Part shown: piece by piece, positions 11,628-24,565 of the stretch | How positions within the stretch are numbered: position 1 is the stretch's first letter | Layout: every line of letters begins with the position of its first letter | Source of the DNA: Nymphaea colorata | Lineage: Eukaryota > Streptophyta > Magnoliopsida > Nymphaeales > Nymphaeaceae | Reading direction: 5' to 3' | DNA: 64,000 nucleotides | NCBI RefSeq assembly: GCF_008831285.2 | Contig: NC_045145.1 | Span: forward strand, 23,560,802 to 23,624,801 | The notes under the pieces: model-generated | What the model saw: only the letters and a program-made list of their open reading frames with translations | The model's database searches: none | Told to the model about the DNA's origin: nothing | Translations under genes and position numbers: made by a program

Positions 11628-12357
11628 TAAGCAATTTTAAGCAGTAGGCTTAAATTGTACATGAGCCATCTTTCCACCTGTGTTTCCCTTCTGGCTGTCA
11701 GTGAAAGAATCTTTCAATGAAAATTACGACTTGGAGACACTTGATTTTTTTCCCTGATGGTGGATGGAATGAAAAAATAGAAGCTCCTTCCCTACATCAT
11801 CAGATCCCCACTAACTACCATCCCAAAATAAGAAAACTAGGAAGATGTTCCAGACTGCCAGTCATTCCCCCACTGTATTCACTTCTTCTCTATTTATGCA
11901 AATCTTGAGATTCAAAACCAGTGATTTCGTAAAGCTTTCAGAGGTTTATTTAAGTGGATTAGTGGTTCAACATGCTAGTTCTTCGCTCTTATTACTCTTC
12001 GGTTTTCTACTTCTTCGAACTTCTGCTTTCCATTTTCAGTTTTATTGGTAAAACCACGGGTTGTTTCCACCTTTAATTTGTCCTCTCCTTTTTCTGTTAG
12101 CGAATCTTTATTTTTGTTCCAAATGGTTAATGATGATTCAATGCCAGTGGTGATGCTGGTTGCAACAGTTGGCTTTCATTGACCAAGAAAATGATTAATT
12201 CAACTGGTTGCAATTTCATAGTTACATTAGCAATTTGTCTTAAGATCACTGTAGTTGGTACTTCTACTTCCGTTTTGTAGTTCCCCCAAATGAACATGAC
12301 AACTTACTGAAGCAATGTTTCATGAATTATGAGAAAATTAACCTAAGAGAGAAGTCA
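11628..12357. other. Anonymous sequence shared with copy B (24,570-25,290)
   Basis: Present in both duplication copies with few differences. The frames at 11,717-11,908 and 11,845-12,051 change reading between the copies, so they do not look conserved as protein. No RNA gene or transposon end is recognised. Confidence 0.5.
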
Positions 12358-12388
12358 ACACTTAGCGAGAGTTTTACAGTTGTCTGTG

Positions 12389-13023
12389 TTTATTAATGTT
12401 GCCACATTATTTGAGAGTCAATAGAGCTTTTGGAAATTCCTTTTCCTTACTTTGTTAATGCTAACATCAACTTGAAATAGAGCACTTCCTTCTTGTCAAA
12501 TCAATAGTTGGAAGGAAATGAAAAATTGAAGCATGTAGATAGATTTTCAACCATGGCCGCAAATTCATTTCACATATAGGCACACTAGACGTTAAACAAA
12601 TCCAAGTAAGTAAATTAACCTTAAAAAACATGGTTTTAACTTCTTTGCCCTCTTCTTGTGGCTTTCATGACAATTCACAATAGCAAGCAAAATTTGACAA
12701 AATTCCACTTGCAAGCTTTGGAATTTTGTCAAATTTTGCTTGCTATTGTGAATTGTGATGAAAGCCACAAGAAGAGGGCATAGAAGTTAAAACCATGTTT
12801 TTTTAATCTTTAATTATGTACATTTGTTTAACGTTTCTAGTGTGCCTATATATGAAGTGAATTTGTGGCCATTGTTGACAAATCTATCCACATGCAATTT
12901 TTCATTTCCTTCCAACTATTGATTTGACAAGAATTCAAGTTGATGTTAGCATTAACAAAGTAAGGAAAAGGAAACCCCAAAGGCTCAACTAATTCTTCAA
13001 ATGTTGTGGCAACACTAATAAAG
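12389..13023. repeat. Inverted repeat P2 (copy A), arms about 0.31 kb, 11-bp spacer
   Basis: Left arm 12,389-12,707 and right arm 12,719-13,023 are reverse complements around CTTGCAAGCTT (12,708-12,718). The 14-bp sequence ACACTTAGCGAGAG stands in the same orientation on both sides (12,358-12,371 and 13,050-13,063), as if a site had been duplicated on insertion. No coding content. Confidence 0.85.
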
Positions 13024-13187
13024 ACAAAATTGTTAAAAAGACAAATTTTACACTTAGCGAGAGAAAAATTAAGCTGTTTGTGTTTTACAATTGTTAATCT
13101 AAAGCAACAGATGAAATGACACAAACGCCCAACTGAATTAGAAATCAAATAGGAAAAATGAGAGGGAATTTGGAAACTTGGGAGTCC

Positions 13188-13846
13188 AATGATGGTAATG
13201 TCAGTGAAGATTTACTTTTACTGACATATTAAGAAAGACGTTCATGAACATTGGCCTTCATCGATTTATAAGGAATACATGTTGTTGACATTTCATTTTA
13301 CGGACGGCTAGGAAGCTAACATCAGTAACAATAATGATGTCACCGACATGTAGGAATTTTCCGACAAAATAGTGTGGACGTTCAGAGTGTGCATCGGCAT
13401 AATTTGCCCTTTCATCAATGCCTTATTACAGAACATCGGTAATATTTAATTGGTCAAAATTGAACAAATCCTTTATTATACATGAAAGTGCGTTGATAAA
13501 GAATATTACTGACGTTAAGGTAATAATTTTAGCCGACGTTAAGTTAATAATTGTTGAAATAAATTTTTTTTACAGATGTTCAGTGATCATCGGTTAGAAT
13601 TATCACATATGCTAGCCGGCTCGTGTTAAAACTATTACTGATCGATGTCCGACAAACATCGGTAATAGCCTATTTGGTTATGCTTTTCTACCCATTGGTA
13701 AAGATGTCTACCGATGCATGCAGTGACGCTTGTCGCAGAAATGCCAGTGATAGTTATCACCGCCATTCTTCCCACTTGCGTCAATGTTGTTTCCTTCATT
13801 TGCTGACATTTTCCAACCATCGGTAAAATACAAATTTTTTGTGGTG
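13188..13846. mobile_element. CACTA-like (En/Spm type) fragment, right end
   Basis: The right end reads inward as CACCACAAAAAATTTGTATT, close to the CACTA family terminus, followed by many short subterminal motifs of the type CATCGGTAATA, ACCGATG and CCGACGTT in both orientations, typical of CACTA ends. No matching left terminus is found at 13,188, where similarity to copy B stops, so the left end is missing. No transposase. Confidence 0.55.
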
Positions 13847-14643
13847 TTAAGCAAAGAGGTGTATCGTAGGTCTACCCTGATCTGGAAGTAGCATTGAATC
13901 CTGGGAATGTTTGAAGAAGCCTTGACTTTCTCGTTCCCCTCACCTCACATACCGCCTTCAATTTTGTGGGCAGGTACCGCTCTTTGTATAATTGTTTAAG
14001 AGATAGGTCAAACCTTTACATTGCCTTGCAACGATCATCAGCCCTCAAGCGCTTAACTATCTTACAAGAAATCACTTGAATTGGAAATTAAACACAAAAA
14101 TCTCGGTCTTCAAACTTCCATTATATTTAATAAAAAAAAATAAACCTCTTACCTGGTTCGCAGAAGACTCTGTTTTCTTAGTAGGAAGAAAATTGAATAC
14201 TTTTGAAGGGCGATAAGTTCACTCCCGCATTGCTGGAGTTAATTTAACGCAAACATGAGTAGGCAATGTCAGTATATCAGGCATTCATCAAGAAGTTAAA
14301 ATATTCAATGCCTTTTTTTATTATAGCAAAAAGTGGGCTCCTAAACGATCAAAATTTTCTCAGACTTAAAGAAACAGAAGAAGGCATGCCCATCTATGGA
14401 TTTTCTGGCCTTGGAAACAGAAGATCGCTTCTATCATTCACATATCTTAGAAGCCCTTCCACTTGATTCAGACCTTTACATCATTCTCAAACAGGCTGAA
14501 CTGCAGTATGTGAACCCCACCTACGCTCCTCTCATCATTCTATTCTTTTCCACCGCTCCGTGTGAACTTTCAACGAGATGTTTTCTTTCCAATGCACTGC
14601 ACTTGTGTAAAACTCTCAAACGCGTCTTAGATGGCGTTGCCCA
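13847..14643. other. Anonymous unique sequence between the duplication copies
   Basis: No similarity to copy B is seen. Frames at 14,266-14,466 and 14,396-14,650 overlap each other and belong to no family I recognise. The junction with copy B is at GTTGCCCA/GTCGTAAAA near 14,644. Confidence 0.5.
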
Positions 14644-16105
14644 GTCGTAAAAAACTAGGCATCTAAGATTCTAACGTATCTAATTTATATTAAGTTCATG
14701 TTATATCCTTCGATCTAGCATCTTTCATCTTTATTGGCTCTTCACTCAATTAATATCATGGTGCCCTTACATTACATTACATACAAGTAATTTCACTTAA
14801 GTTGACCCAGGTCTCCAAACAACCTTCCCAATTCAATCCAAGGAAAAGGAAGTAGGGGTCTCCCCCTATTCAGAGTATCTCCCACGTAAAAGCTAAACTT
14901 TAGCTCCTAATCATGATAAACAGAGCTTAAAATTCATTTGGCCCACTAGTGAGGGGATGATTTTCGACCGGTTTCCCTCCATCACCCTTTTCAATTTGCT
15001 GCTTTGCTATTGTGTCCATTTGTCTTTCTTCCAAGTCTACCCTTACCTTTTCATTGAATATCCACTCTGTCCTGAAAAACATTACACTATTACCCTCCAT
15101 GTTTTAGCAAATTCCCAATAATTACATTTTTGCCCATGGAATATTTCTTAATCCCAATTATGGCCCTGAGTCGGAATTAAGTTTTGGTTAGACAATTGCC
15201 TCCCTATTCACGTTCACCATTTAATTAGAGTTTTTAGTTTTTTTTTTTAAAGTCCCGACTTTCAGATAATTGACAACATTTACAAGGAAGTTCATGTATA
15301 AATTGCACACAAGAAATATACTGGAAAACCAGTCGAGCAAGTAGCACGTTATATACACGTTCTCGATTCGATTCATAGAGGGTGCCTTCTTAGGGCATTG
15401 ACGAGTTTTGATTTTTTCTGGTGACTTAGTTGGAGTTAATAAAATAACCAGATATTGGACACTATGCCATCTGGATATGATTCGAACTTGAATATTGCCA
15501 TAATGGAGGTGGATAAAAGCTCAAGAAAGCATTACATGATTGCACCAATCTGCACCTTCAGGACCTTGATAATCTTTCTGACCCGCCGGTTGTGTTTTTT
15601 CCAAAGACATTTGCAATTTTCTCTAGTGGTATGTTTTCCACAATGTCCAATATTACATGTGCAAAAACGTAATTTCTAAAGCCTCACACATGCCTCTATT
15701 CAGGAAGGCTATTTAGGCACTGTTTATGATCTAAGTAACTCCCCTGATTTGTCTGAAAAGTTGTGGTTCTCCAAAACCTGAATCACATCGTCCTAGGATG
15801 ACCTCCTTATCTACCTTGCACTAAAAAGCATCCTATTTAACAAATGTTAAAGGTTTATAACTGTTCAATAATCTATCTCTAGAAGTTGAACAGACTCATA
15901 TATAACACTTATTTAGAACTAAGTCCCTCCTCTTCTTTCCTTGCTACCTCGATTCACGGTACTTCAGGACTTGGGTGATTCTATTAAACTTAAGAGCATG
16001 CTATTATCAGTCTAAAGAAATAGTAATTATAAGAGTAAAACTAATGATTAGGCTTTCACCAATCCACCAGCCCGACCAACTACATACTTCCATCGTTTTT
16101 GACAG

Positions 16106-16755
16106 ATGTAAATGGTCAATCTCCTTTTTTTAAGTGCAAATGTAAAACACTTCACATAATACACGTAGATATGTAAATTGGTATGTGCATTTAGTTGCTT
16201 AACTTATCCACTTCAGTCTTCTAGTTTTTCTAAAGAGAGGGTTGATAGAAAGAGAAGGAGAAAAGGTACTGAAAATGCTTCATTTTCTTTTTCTAAGTGC
16301 AAATGCAAAATAGATACACGTAAAGCAAGCTTATAAGAAACCACTTCAGCTTTCTATTTTTTCTAAATTGATGGTTAAAAGAAAAAAAAAAAGTTGTGAA
16401 AAATAAAGGACATGGAGCATTTTTTTTTTCTAATATTAATTCACAACTTTTTATTTTTCTATTTCTATTAACCGTCAATTTAGAAAAAATAAAAGGCTGA
16501 AGTGGTTTCTTATAAGTTTGCCACCTAAAGGCACATACCAATTTCTACGTCTATGCAACGTGTATATGTTTTACATTTGCACTTAGAAAAAGAAGCATTT
16601 TCAATACTATTTCTCCTTATGTTTCTATTAGCCATCAATTTAGAAAAAGTAGATGGCTGAAGTGGATAAATTAAGCACCTAAAGGCACAAACCAATTTCT
16701 ATGTCTACGTGTATGTGAAGTGTTTTACATTTGCACTTAAAAAAGGAGATGGACC
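16106..16755. repeat. Inverted repeat P6 made of R-family sequence, arms about 0.3 kb
   Basis: Left arm 16,106-16,400 is the reverse complement of 16,440-16,755 around a 39-bp AT-rich spacer. The arms contain GGTATGTGC..TTTAG and AAGTGCAAATG..AAAAC motifs. In copy A only the outer 80 bp of the left arm survives (1,290-1,371) before the hAT-type element begins. Confidence 0.75.
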
Positions 16756-17610
16756 ATTTTTAATATGGCTACTAGACCTATATCACAACTAAGTGAATAT
16801 CCATTTTTTATCACCCAGCCATACTTTCTTCCTATCTAAGTACCTATTTTGAACCAATAGAGCAGTAAAAATATGAAATTTTGAAGACTTATACGAGCTT
16901 TTGTTACTTCAGTTTTGCAATAGCCGTCATACTGAAAGGTGAAAACACAAAAATAGTGAGGAGCAATGCATAACAACAAAAACAAGGAGAGTTGTACATT
17001 GAGTTGTGGAACTCATAGCTGTGGCTTTGAATATTCAAGAATGTATAGTACTAAGGTTGAAGAACATGGCTTTGGATGGTCACCAATGTAAAGCAATGGG
17101 CTCTTTATAGTACATAATATATGATACTTTGAAGAAAGAATCATTTAATGGTAGGTGACCAAATAAGAAATGGGGGAAATATGAAAATAAATTATTGTCT
17201 TTAGTAAACTTTGGATTGTATCATCTTCACTTGTTATTACGATCGACACTATCCATTCTTTTAATTTGTTTTTCCAATCTTTCATGATTAATGCCAATGA
17301 GTGTCAAATTTGATATCTATGTGGGAAAAGTTTATAATGATTTTTTGCCTTCCTTTACAAAACAAAAATTGATTGGTAAGATTGTATATACTAAGAAAAA
17401 TGTTGTTATATAGTTGGAATACTTGAAAGCAAACGGCGAAGATGATAAAAGGGAATCCTTGTTGTAAGTGGAGCATATTTTCTTTCTAGTCATGGATAAG
17501 TACCTATCGAAATGGTTGGGCATGATGCCTCCATAACACCAAGTAGAATGCATGGTCAATTTCACTAATAAATAATGAAAAAAATTCAATGATTGATATG
17601 TTTAGACTAA
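16440..17610. repeat. Family R, partial copy D (right half)
   Basis: Similar to about 8,900-10,110: ATTCATGACTTTTTA-type start, TTTGCCACCTAAAGGCACAT, the GTTGTACATTGAGTTGTGG stretch, and TATAGTTGGAATACTTGAAA near its right end. Its left part is also the right arm of the inverted repeat at 16,106-16,755. Confidence 0.7.
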
Positions 17611-18627
17611 TAATTGATGTTTTGAATTATACATGTGTTCAAGCCATTTTACAACTTTATTGCATTCAAATGACAAGTTATATATTGTTTTTCTTTTAAA
17701 AATAATAGTTAAAAAAATCCAGCCCAAGTCACCAAGTTGACCCACCAAGTCAGGAATCAATAACGAACTTAGTCCAGTCCCAAGTCATTGAATTTTAAAT
17801 CATAGAACTGTTTCTCTCACTGCATGCCCTCGGTGCTGCTTTACGTTGCACACTCTTGGTGACAGAATGTTGTTTGTTCTTGTGTTGAATAAAGGAAGAT
17901 AGTAGAAGATAATTAACTAGTTCTGCACTGCAGCCGTCAGGTTTAGTTAATGTCTAAACACGCCCAGCATACCACGGCCCCAGTTTTATAGCATAAGAGT
18001 AACTCTTTATGCGGAACATCTGATTTTTAAACGGATGCTCTATTTAATTTTTTTTTGTTTTAAAGAAAGGGCATCGAGCTGGTTATGTGCATGCCTATGT
18101 GGCAAGAAAAATAACCAAAATACCTCAATTTCAATAAAATAAAATAAAAAAGATTAAAAATTAAAAAGTCTAAACTCCCTATTATTTTATAAAAAAATTC
18201 AAAAATACCATCTAGTACTTTTAAGGCAGATTTGTTGCATATAACATTTGACTGGAGAGCGTCGGGACACATGCTGACATCCTATCTCTGACATTGCATT
18301 GAGCAGAGCCTCATTGGCAATCCAATTGGGGCAGGAGCGACAATGGTGAGGTCACAAATTTCAAAGAAGTGGTGCTTGAAATGACACCGTGAACTTGTAT
18401 AGCAACAAGAAAAAATACCTAACAGTCAGTCTAAAGTGGAACATGCACCTAAGTTTTGGGAAAGGAAAATTCATTGGACTAATCATCAAGTCAAACATGA
18501 CCGAATTTTTTTGGTTGGTTGTGTCCCTCGAAAAATCAAGCATGTGACTTCCAAAAACATACACATTCCTTCCAACATTAAATAAATTCTGAGGTAATAG
18601 TTAACACAAGATCGGTTAGTTGAAAAC
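17611..18627. other. Anonymous AT-rich sequence
   Basis: No repeat partner elsewhere in the window, no recognised family. Minus frames of 63-70 codons (18,060-18,272; 18,361-18,564; 18,486-18,677) overlap and look like chance frames. Confidence 0.4.
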
Positions 18628-18815
18628 TCTAAAAATACGTCTGCACCCCAAACGTGGTTTAAATTACTCAAGTCCACCTTGGTCCACCGTTCAATTTCAG
18701 TTTAGACTGACTATGTTGGATTCAGTCTTACGCTCTATGTACTGCACAATCTTTACTATGAGAGAGAGAGAGAGAGAGATCCAATCACTTGGGCTAGGGT
18801 ACTGGTTCTAGTTAA

Positions 18816-19401
18816 GGCTTTGTTTGGATGGAAGGAAAGGAAAGGAAAAGAAAAGAAAAGAAAGGGAGGAAAGGGAATGAGAACATAAGGGAAAGGAAAG
18901 AGGTGATTATGAAACATGTTTGGTTAGAAAGAAAAGGAAATGATAAAATTTATATTACTTTACAATAATACCATTAACATTCAATTCTAGAGGTGTACAG
19001 AAAACACAATGAACAACAGCAACCCACTGTGCAACAGCAGCAATGGTCGGTAAGGTCTGACCGGGAAAGATTACCATCCAAGTCTAGAGCAGTGGTGGGA
19101 AGGGAGAGAGAGACCAACCTGACATCCGTCGGAGTCTTGACCAGCGGCGTGGAGGGAGAGAAAGAGCCATGCAAGGTAAAGGGTATATATGGTAGAAAGG
19201 AATAGACTTTTCCTTTCCTTCCCAATCTCTCCAATTTTGGAGGGATTGAAATTTACATTAGAGCATCCTTTCCTTTCCCTTCCTTTGCAACCAAACAAAT
19301 TTTTTACTTTCCTTTCCTTTCTTTTTAATTAGTCAACCAAACAAATGATTGATTGTTCAAGCATTTCCTTTCCCTCCCTTTCCCTCCATCCAAACAGGGC
19401 G
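18816..19401. mobile_element. PIF/Harbinger (Tourist-like) MITE, copy B
   Basis: Same element as 4,055-4,656 at the equivalent place in the second duplication unit. It is bounded by GGCTTTGTTTGGATGG on the left and the inverse of CGCCCTGTTTGGATGG on the right, with TAA at 18,813-18,815 and 19,402-19,404. It therefore arrived before the segmental duplication. Confidence 0.75.
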
Positions 19402-19481
19402 TAATGGTAGTTGCATGATTTGTTTTTGCAAATTAAATTCAAAAATCAAATTCTATGGAGTGCCAGTCAGCGTTTGTTTTT

Positions 19482-21383
19482 GCAAGCACAATATTGCAAG
19501 CAAAGCGAGATAGAGCCAGTCAACGGGCATCTTCTCCACCAAGCACACTCCCACAAGACCAAAAATCCTGTAGACATGAACAGTGATAAGATGCATCCTG
19601 AGGGACTCGTAACTAGACCAAACATGTCGTTTATGCATCTCAATCTGCAATTCATGGTGGGCAAAGAGGCGGAAATAGGGGAGGAGAAGGAACAACGGAA
19701 GCGGATAGGCATGTGAGGGAGGGTCTGCACGGAAGTAGGATGGTCTAGGCCAGCACCCGATTCGAGGTCATGGGAGGATGTTAAGTATGACATTCTCGAC
19801 CTCCATGAAAGATAGCCGAGCATGTCGTACTTATCCTTGTTGTATTTAACCAATCGCTCTCAAGAAAAAGAGGGGAAAAAAAGGGAATTGTGCCCCAAAA
19901 TGTGTTTTTTGAGGAGCACCTGTTCAGAAAGACAGCAATCTCCAGTAGCGGAGAGCCTAATATGTGGCCTAGTTTAGACTATGACCCAAATTTATGGAGT
20001 GATTTCACAATCCTTCCCTTTGCTTCTGCTTTTCGATTGTGGAGTTACAGGCAAGGAAAATAAGAAAACGCTGTGGCGAAATTCAAAATCATCCGAAAGC
20101 ATGACAAGAAACCCTAAGATCAAAGGCCAAGGGGAAGGGAAGAAGGTGAAAAAAATTCAAAATGCCGACATTTCAGAAATTTCACCCACTATTTCAAGCT
20201 TCGCAGGTACTCTTCATCCTTGAGTTCACAAGATGTCGTACTTGTCCCTGTTGGAAAGCCTGCTCGGTTATCTTTCATGGAGGCTTAGGGTTTTGTTCAA
20301 AAAAGAATTTGAAATAGTGGGTGAAATTCCTGAAATGTCAGCTTTTTGACTTTTTTTCGCCTTCTTCCCTTTCCCTTGGCCTTTGATCTTTGGGGTTCTC
20401 GTCATGCTTTCGAATGATTTTGAATTTCACTACAGCATTTTCTTCTTTTCCTTGTCTGTAACTCCACAATCGAAAAGCAAGAGCGAAGGAAAGGATTGTG
20501 AAATTGCTGCATAAATTTCGGTCATATTCTGAACCACTCCTCGTATCTCTGCTGCCCGAGATTGCTGGCTTTCTGATCAGGTTCTCCTCAAAAAACACAT
20601 TTTGGGGCACATCTCCTTTTTGGCCCCTCTTTTTCTTGAGAGCGATCAGTTAAATACGATAGGGATAAGTATGACATGCTTGGCTTTCTTTCATGGAGTC
20701 CGAGGATGTCGTATTTATTGTCTTCCCATGACATCGAATTGGGTGCTGGCCCAGACCATTCTACCTCCATGCAGCCCCTCCCTCACATACCCATCCGCTT
20801 CCGTTGTTCCTCCTCCTCCCCTGTTTCTGTCTCTTTGCCCATGATGAATCCTTCCACTTTGCAGATTGAGACGCATCAAGGACATGTTATGTCCAGTTAC
20901 GAGTCCCTCGGGATGTAGGTTGTCGATGTTCAGGTCTGCGGGATTATTGGTCCTGTGCCAGTGTGCTTGGTGAAGAAGCTGCCCGCTGACTGGCTCTGCC
21001 TCCCTTTGCTTGCAGTATTGTGCTTGCTCGTCGTTACTTTCCTTCTCTTTCAATCCTACTGGCTACTATTTGCTCCATATCTGTGAATTAGTGAGGTTCG
21101 CCTTAACCACATTCTGAACATCTCCATGCTTGTTACAACACTTGCGGTGCTGATCACCATTAGATCATGCATTGCACATCTCATCATGCTTTGACCAGCA
21201 AGGACGAGCACAACATCTGCTCCCCATCCTCCTCTTTTCTCTCACACGTATATTTGGACAAAAAATATAGTGGTTTTTTTACGCAGTTGTAATAAGATTT
21301 GAGTTGTTGACACTTATTTGAGTACTCTTCCATAACATTTTGAAATTCATACTTGCAGGTTGTTATGATTTTTAAATCTTATT
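19482..21383. repeat. Inverted repeat P1 (copy B), left arm truncated
   Basis: Left arm 19,482-20,197 and right arm 20,309-21,383 are reverse complements with a spacer of about 111 bp. The outer part of the left arm (equivalent to 4,851-5,184) is deleted. The arms carry the same coding-like blocks as copy A: minus 19,467-19,853 and plus about 20,676-21,195 for the membrane block, and plus 19,981-20,223 and minus 20,338-20,610 for the lysine-rich block. The plus membrane frame has a TAG at about 20,916-20,918 where copy A reads CAG, so this copy is broken too. Confidence 0.8.
20676..21195 (+). pseudogene. Captured membrane-protein block, right arm of P1 copy B
   Basis: Same content as 6,359-6,883. 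The first part reads LGFLSWSPRMSYLLSSHD and TSMQPLPHIPIRFR, then a stop after YESLGM at about 20,916. Beyond it the frame continues VCGIIGPVPVCLVKKLP and ends SCIAHLIML. The stop and substitutions show no selection for an intact product. Function of the ancestral protein is unknown. Confidence 0.45.
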
Positions 21384-21704
21384 GTCTTCTAGGTTCTCAC
21401 CCAGAGAATGATCATGCTGGCATATCGAGGTACCAGTCTGCGAGCATGGGCTATTGTGTGAAAGTAGATGACACCATTCTTTTAGTTCTGCCTTTGGGGG
21501 TCCTTTTTCTGTATAAATGCTTCACGTTTTGGTTTAGAATGTGATACCTGTATGTACTGGTGATGCTTGGTGTACAGTAGCTCACATTTATAATATGATG
21601 TTTCTATAAATTGTCTTATTTCATTATGCATTATTGCACTCCTGTGTTGCCTTTATATGGTAGGACAAATCATATATTGTACCAACCATGCAATTAAGCA
21701 ACTT

Positions 21705-24565
21705 TGATACTATTCACATAGATGATTTTAAGGCTATGATAAAACATATAGGTGGCCTAACCCTTCTTCATGTGCAGACTATGCAGAATTTTAACATGAC
21801 TGTTGCATAGGGTGGAAGACTGGTTAGACAAGTAAATAGAGCTCGTATGTTTTTTTGTGGCAAAAGTTTGAGGGGGAAGCCAATTTAAAGAATTTACAAG
21901 CCAACTGCTTTATGCAATTATATCTACCAAATAATTTGAAAAATTAGGGGGAATAGAATACATAATATTCTTGCAACAATAACATATCGGCACGGACCTG
22001 CACAAGGTCAGATTACAGATCACGTAAAAGAGATATTAGAAAAGATCATGATCTTGGTGATTAGGAATGGATGAGGTTGGTTACATGCTAAAATGGGAAT
22101 GTGAAAAAAGTTTAGAAAGTTAAATTCTTGACTGGAATGGCATCTTCTACTATCTCAGGTGCAACATGAATTAGTGGGGAGAATCAAGGCATCCATTGAT
22201 ATTTCATCTGAGCAAGCTCTAATTTCGTACAATGATGAAGGCATATGAGTGTTCCCCTCCACATGGATTCATCACATGATCTTAAGATACATCTGGATAA
22301 GAGGGGAGAGTCGGCTTCCAAAAAGTATAAATACTAGATATATATAGGGTACTTATTAAGAAAAATTTGAATTTGAATTCACGAATTTCCTTGGTTATTT
22401 ACTTCACATCAACTCTAGATCTCATGGAATGTCATATGAATCCTATCTGATTTCATAATCAGTTAGACATTTTTTTTATACCTAATTTTTTAAAACAATT
22501 AAATCGGTTTCTTTTTTTGGTATCTGATCATTTAGAACAATTCCATCCGATATCTGTCCAAATCCATTCCATTGATATTCTTTAGAAAAAAAAAATTGAA
22601 ACGAAGATAAATAAATTAATTTCAAGAATGTTCGAACACCCAACGGTGTGTAAGAAAGCTCTCTCCCTCTCTCTTTTTTTTAATCCAACAATTTATAGCA
22701 ATATCGGGCTCCACACAAACACAGAAGTGCAGTCAATGTAGTACAGGTCCGAAGGCACCAAAAGTGATGGAGGAAGAGATGCCTATAAGCAACGTTCACG
22801 TCACGACCTCCAGCTATGATCCTTATCCTCTGTCGCCGCGCAGAAACCGACCGGTTTCCTCCCTTTGCCATGTTCCACCATCTCATTTCACTCATTGGAA
22901 ATATGAAATTGAAAAGAAGTTTGTAGAAACTTATTTTAAGAATTAAAGAAATAGAAACAAAATGCAGATTTTCTAGAAATAAACTTAAATAAAATGCTAG
23001 ATAATTCTATTATTTTCTGGATTCATATTCGATTGAGAGACAAGGAAAAAGATAGAGCAGGGGAGGGGCAAAAACTACTCACTTGTTTTCTACAAAGAAT
23101 CAAACTGTGGACCTGGTTACTATGCTTCACCTAACCTAACTGGTTGCACTACATGTGAGAAGAAAGAGAGACTCAAAAAATGGACATGCAGCCTTTTCCT
23201 TACTATAAATTCATGACTTTTTATTTTTATGTTTCTATTAACCATCAATATAGAAAAACAAATAGAAGGCTGAAGTTGTTTCTTATAAGTTTGCCACCTA
23301 AAGGCACATACCAATTTCTATATCTATGTTACATGTATTTGTTTCAGATTTGCGCTTAGAAAAAGGAAATGGAGAATTTTCAATAGTGTTTCTATTAACT
23401 TTCAATTTAGAAAAACTAGAAGGCTGAAGTGGATAAGTTAAGCACCTAAAGGCACATATCAATTTCTTTATCTATGTGTATGCGAAGTGTTTTACATTTT
23501 CACTTTAAAAAAGGAGACGGACCCTTTCCAATATGGATACGAGACCTACATCACTACTAAGTGAATATCCATTTTTTATATTAATATACATCCAGCCATA
23601 CTTTCCTTTGTTAGCTTTCCTATGTAAGTACCTATTTTGAACCAACAGAACAGTAAAAAGATGAAATCTTGAAGACCTATACTAGCTTTTGTTACGTTCG
23701 GGTTTGAAATAGCCGTCATACTGAAAAGTGAAAACACAAAAATAGCGAAGAGCAATGCATAACAGCACAAGCAAGGAGAGTTGTACAATGAGTTGTGGAA
23801 CTCGCACATGTGGCTTTGAACATTCAAGAATGTATAGTACTAAGGTTGAAGAACATGTCTTTGGTTGGTCACCAATGTAAAGCAATGAGAGCTTTATAGT
23901 ACATAATATATGGTACTTTCAGGAAAGAATCACTAATGGTAGGTGACCAAATAAGAAATGGGGGAAAATATGAAAATAAATCTTTTTTTTTCTTTCTTTT
24001 GAAATTAGAGAAAAATTGTAAACTTTGGATTGTATCATCTTCACTTATTATGACAATCGATACTATCCATTTTTTAATTTGTTTTTCCAATCTTTCATGA
24101 TTAATGTTAATGAGTGTCATATTTGATTATCTATGTGGGCAAAGTTTATAAAGATTTTTTTCCCTTCTTTACAAAGCAAAAATTGATTGGTAGGATTGTA
24201 TATACTAAGAAAAATGTTGTCATATAGTTGGAATACTTGAAAAACAAAAGAAGAAGATGATAAAATTGAATCATTGGTGCATATTTTCTTTCTAGTCATG
24301 GGGTAAGTACATACCCAAATGGTTGGGCATGACGCCCCTGTGCCACCAAGTAGAAGACACATGGTCAATTTAACTAATAAATAACAAAAAACTTCAATAA
24401 TTGATATGTTTACACTAAAAGCAAATGTAATGCTACCATGATTGCATTGAAACAAATCAACTTGAAAAATGAGAACTTCACAATTTGGTAAATGTGTTAA
24501 GTCTTGCATTTCATTTTCCAAGGGAAATAAAAATGCCCTCCTTTTTGGTTCACAAATAACTTGTA
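21705..24565. repeat. Unclassified repeat family R, copy B
   Basis: The counterpart of 7,412-10,264 inside the second duplication unit, with the same landmarks in the same order and only small indels. At its right end it joins CAATTTTAAGCAG directly, whereas in copy A 1.36 kb lies between. Confidence 0.75.

Larger units (their letters stand above)
1..13188. repeat. Copy A of a tandem segmental duplication (period about 14.64 kb)
   Basis: The first 70 bases match 14,644-14,713 with four substitutions. Collinear similarity to copy B then continues block by block: 1-1,371 with 14,644-16,196; 3,873-4,656 with 18,628-19,401; 5,185-8,650 with 19,482-22,930; 8,700-10,264 with 23,000-24,565; 11,628-13,188 with 24,570-26,110. 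The left limit may lie outside the window. Copy A differs by a hAT-type element at 1,371-3,875, an extra 1.36 kb at 10,265-11,627 and a CACTA-like piece after 13,188. It lacks about 205 bp that copy B has at 14,714-14,918. No intact gene is seen in it. Confidence 0.85.
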
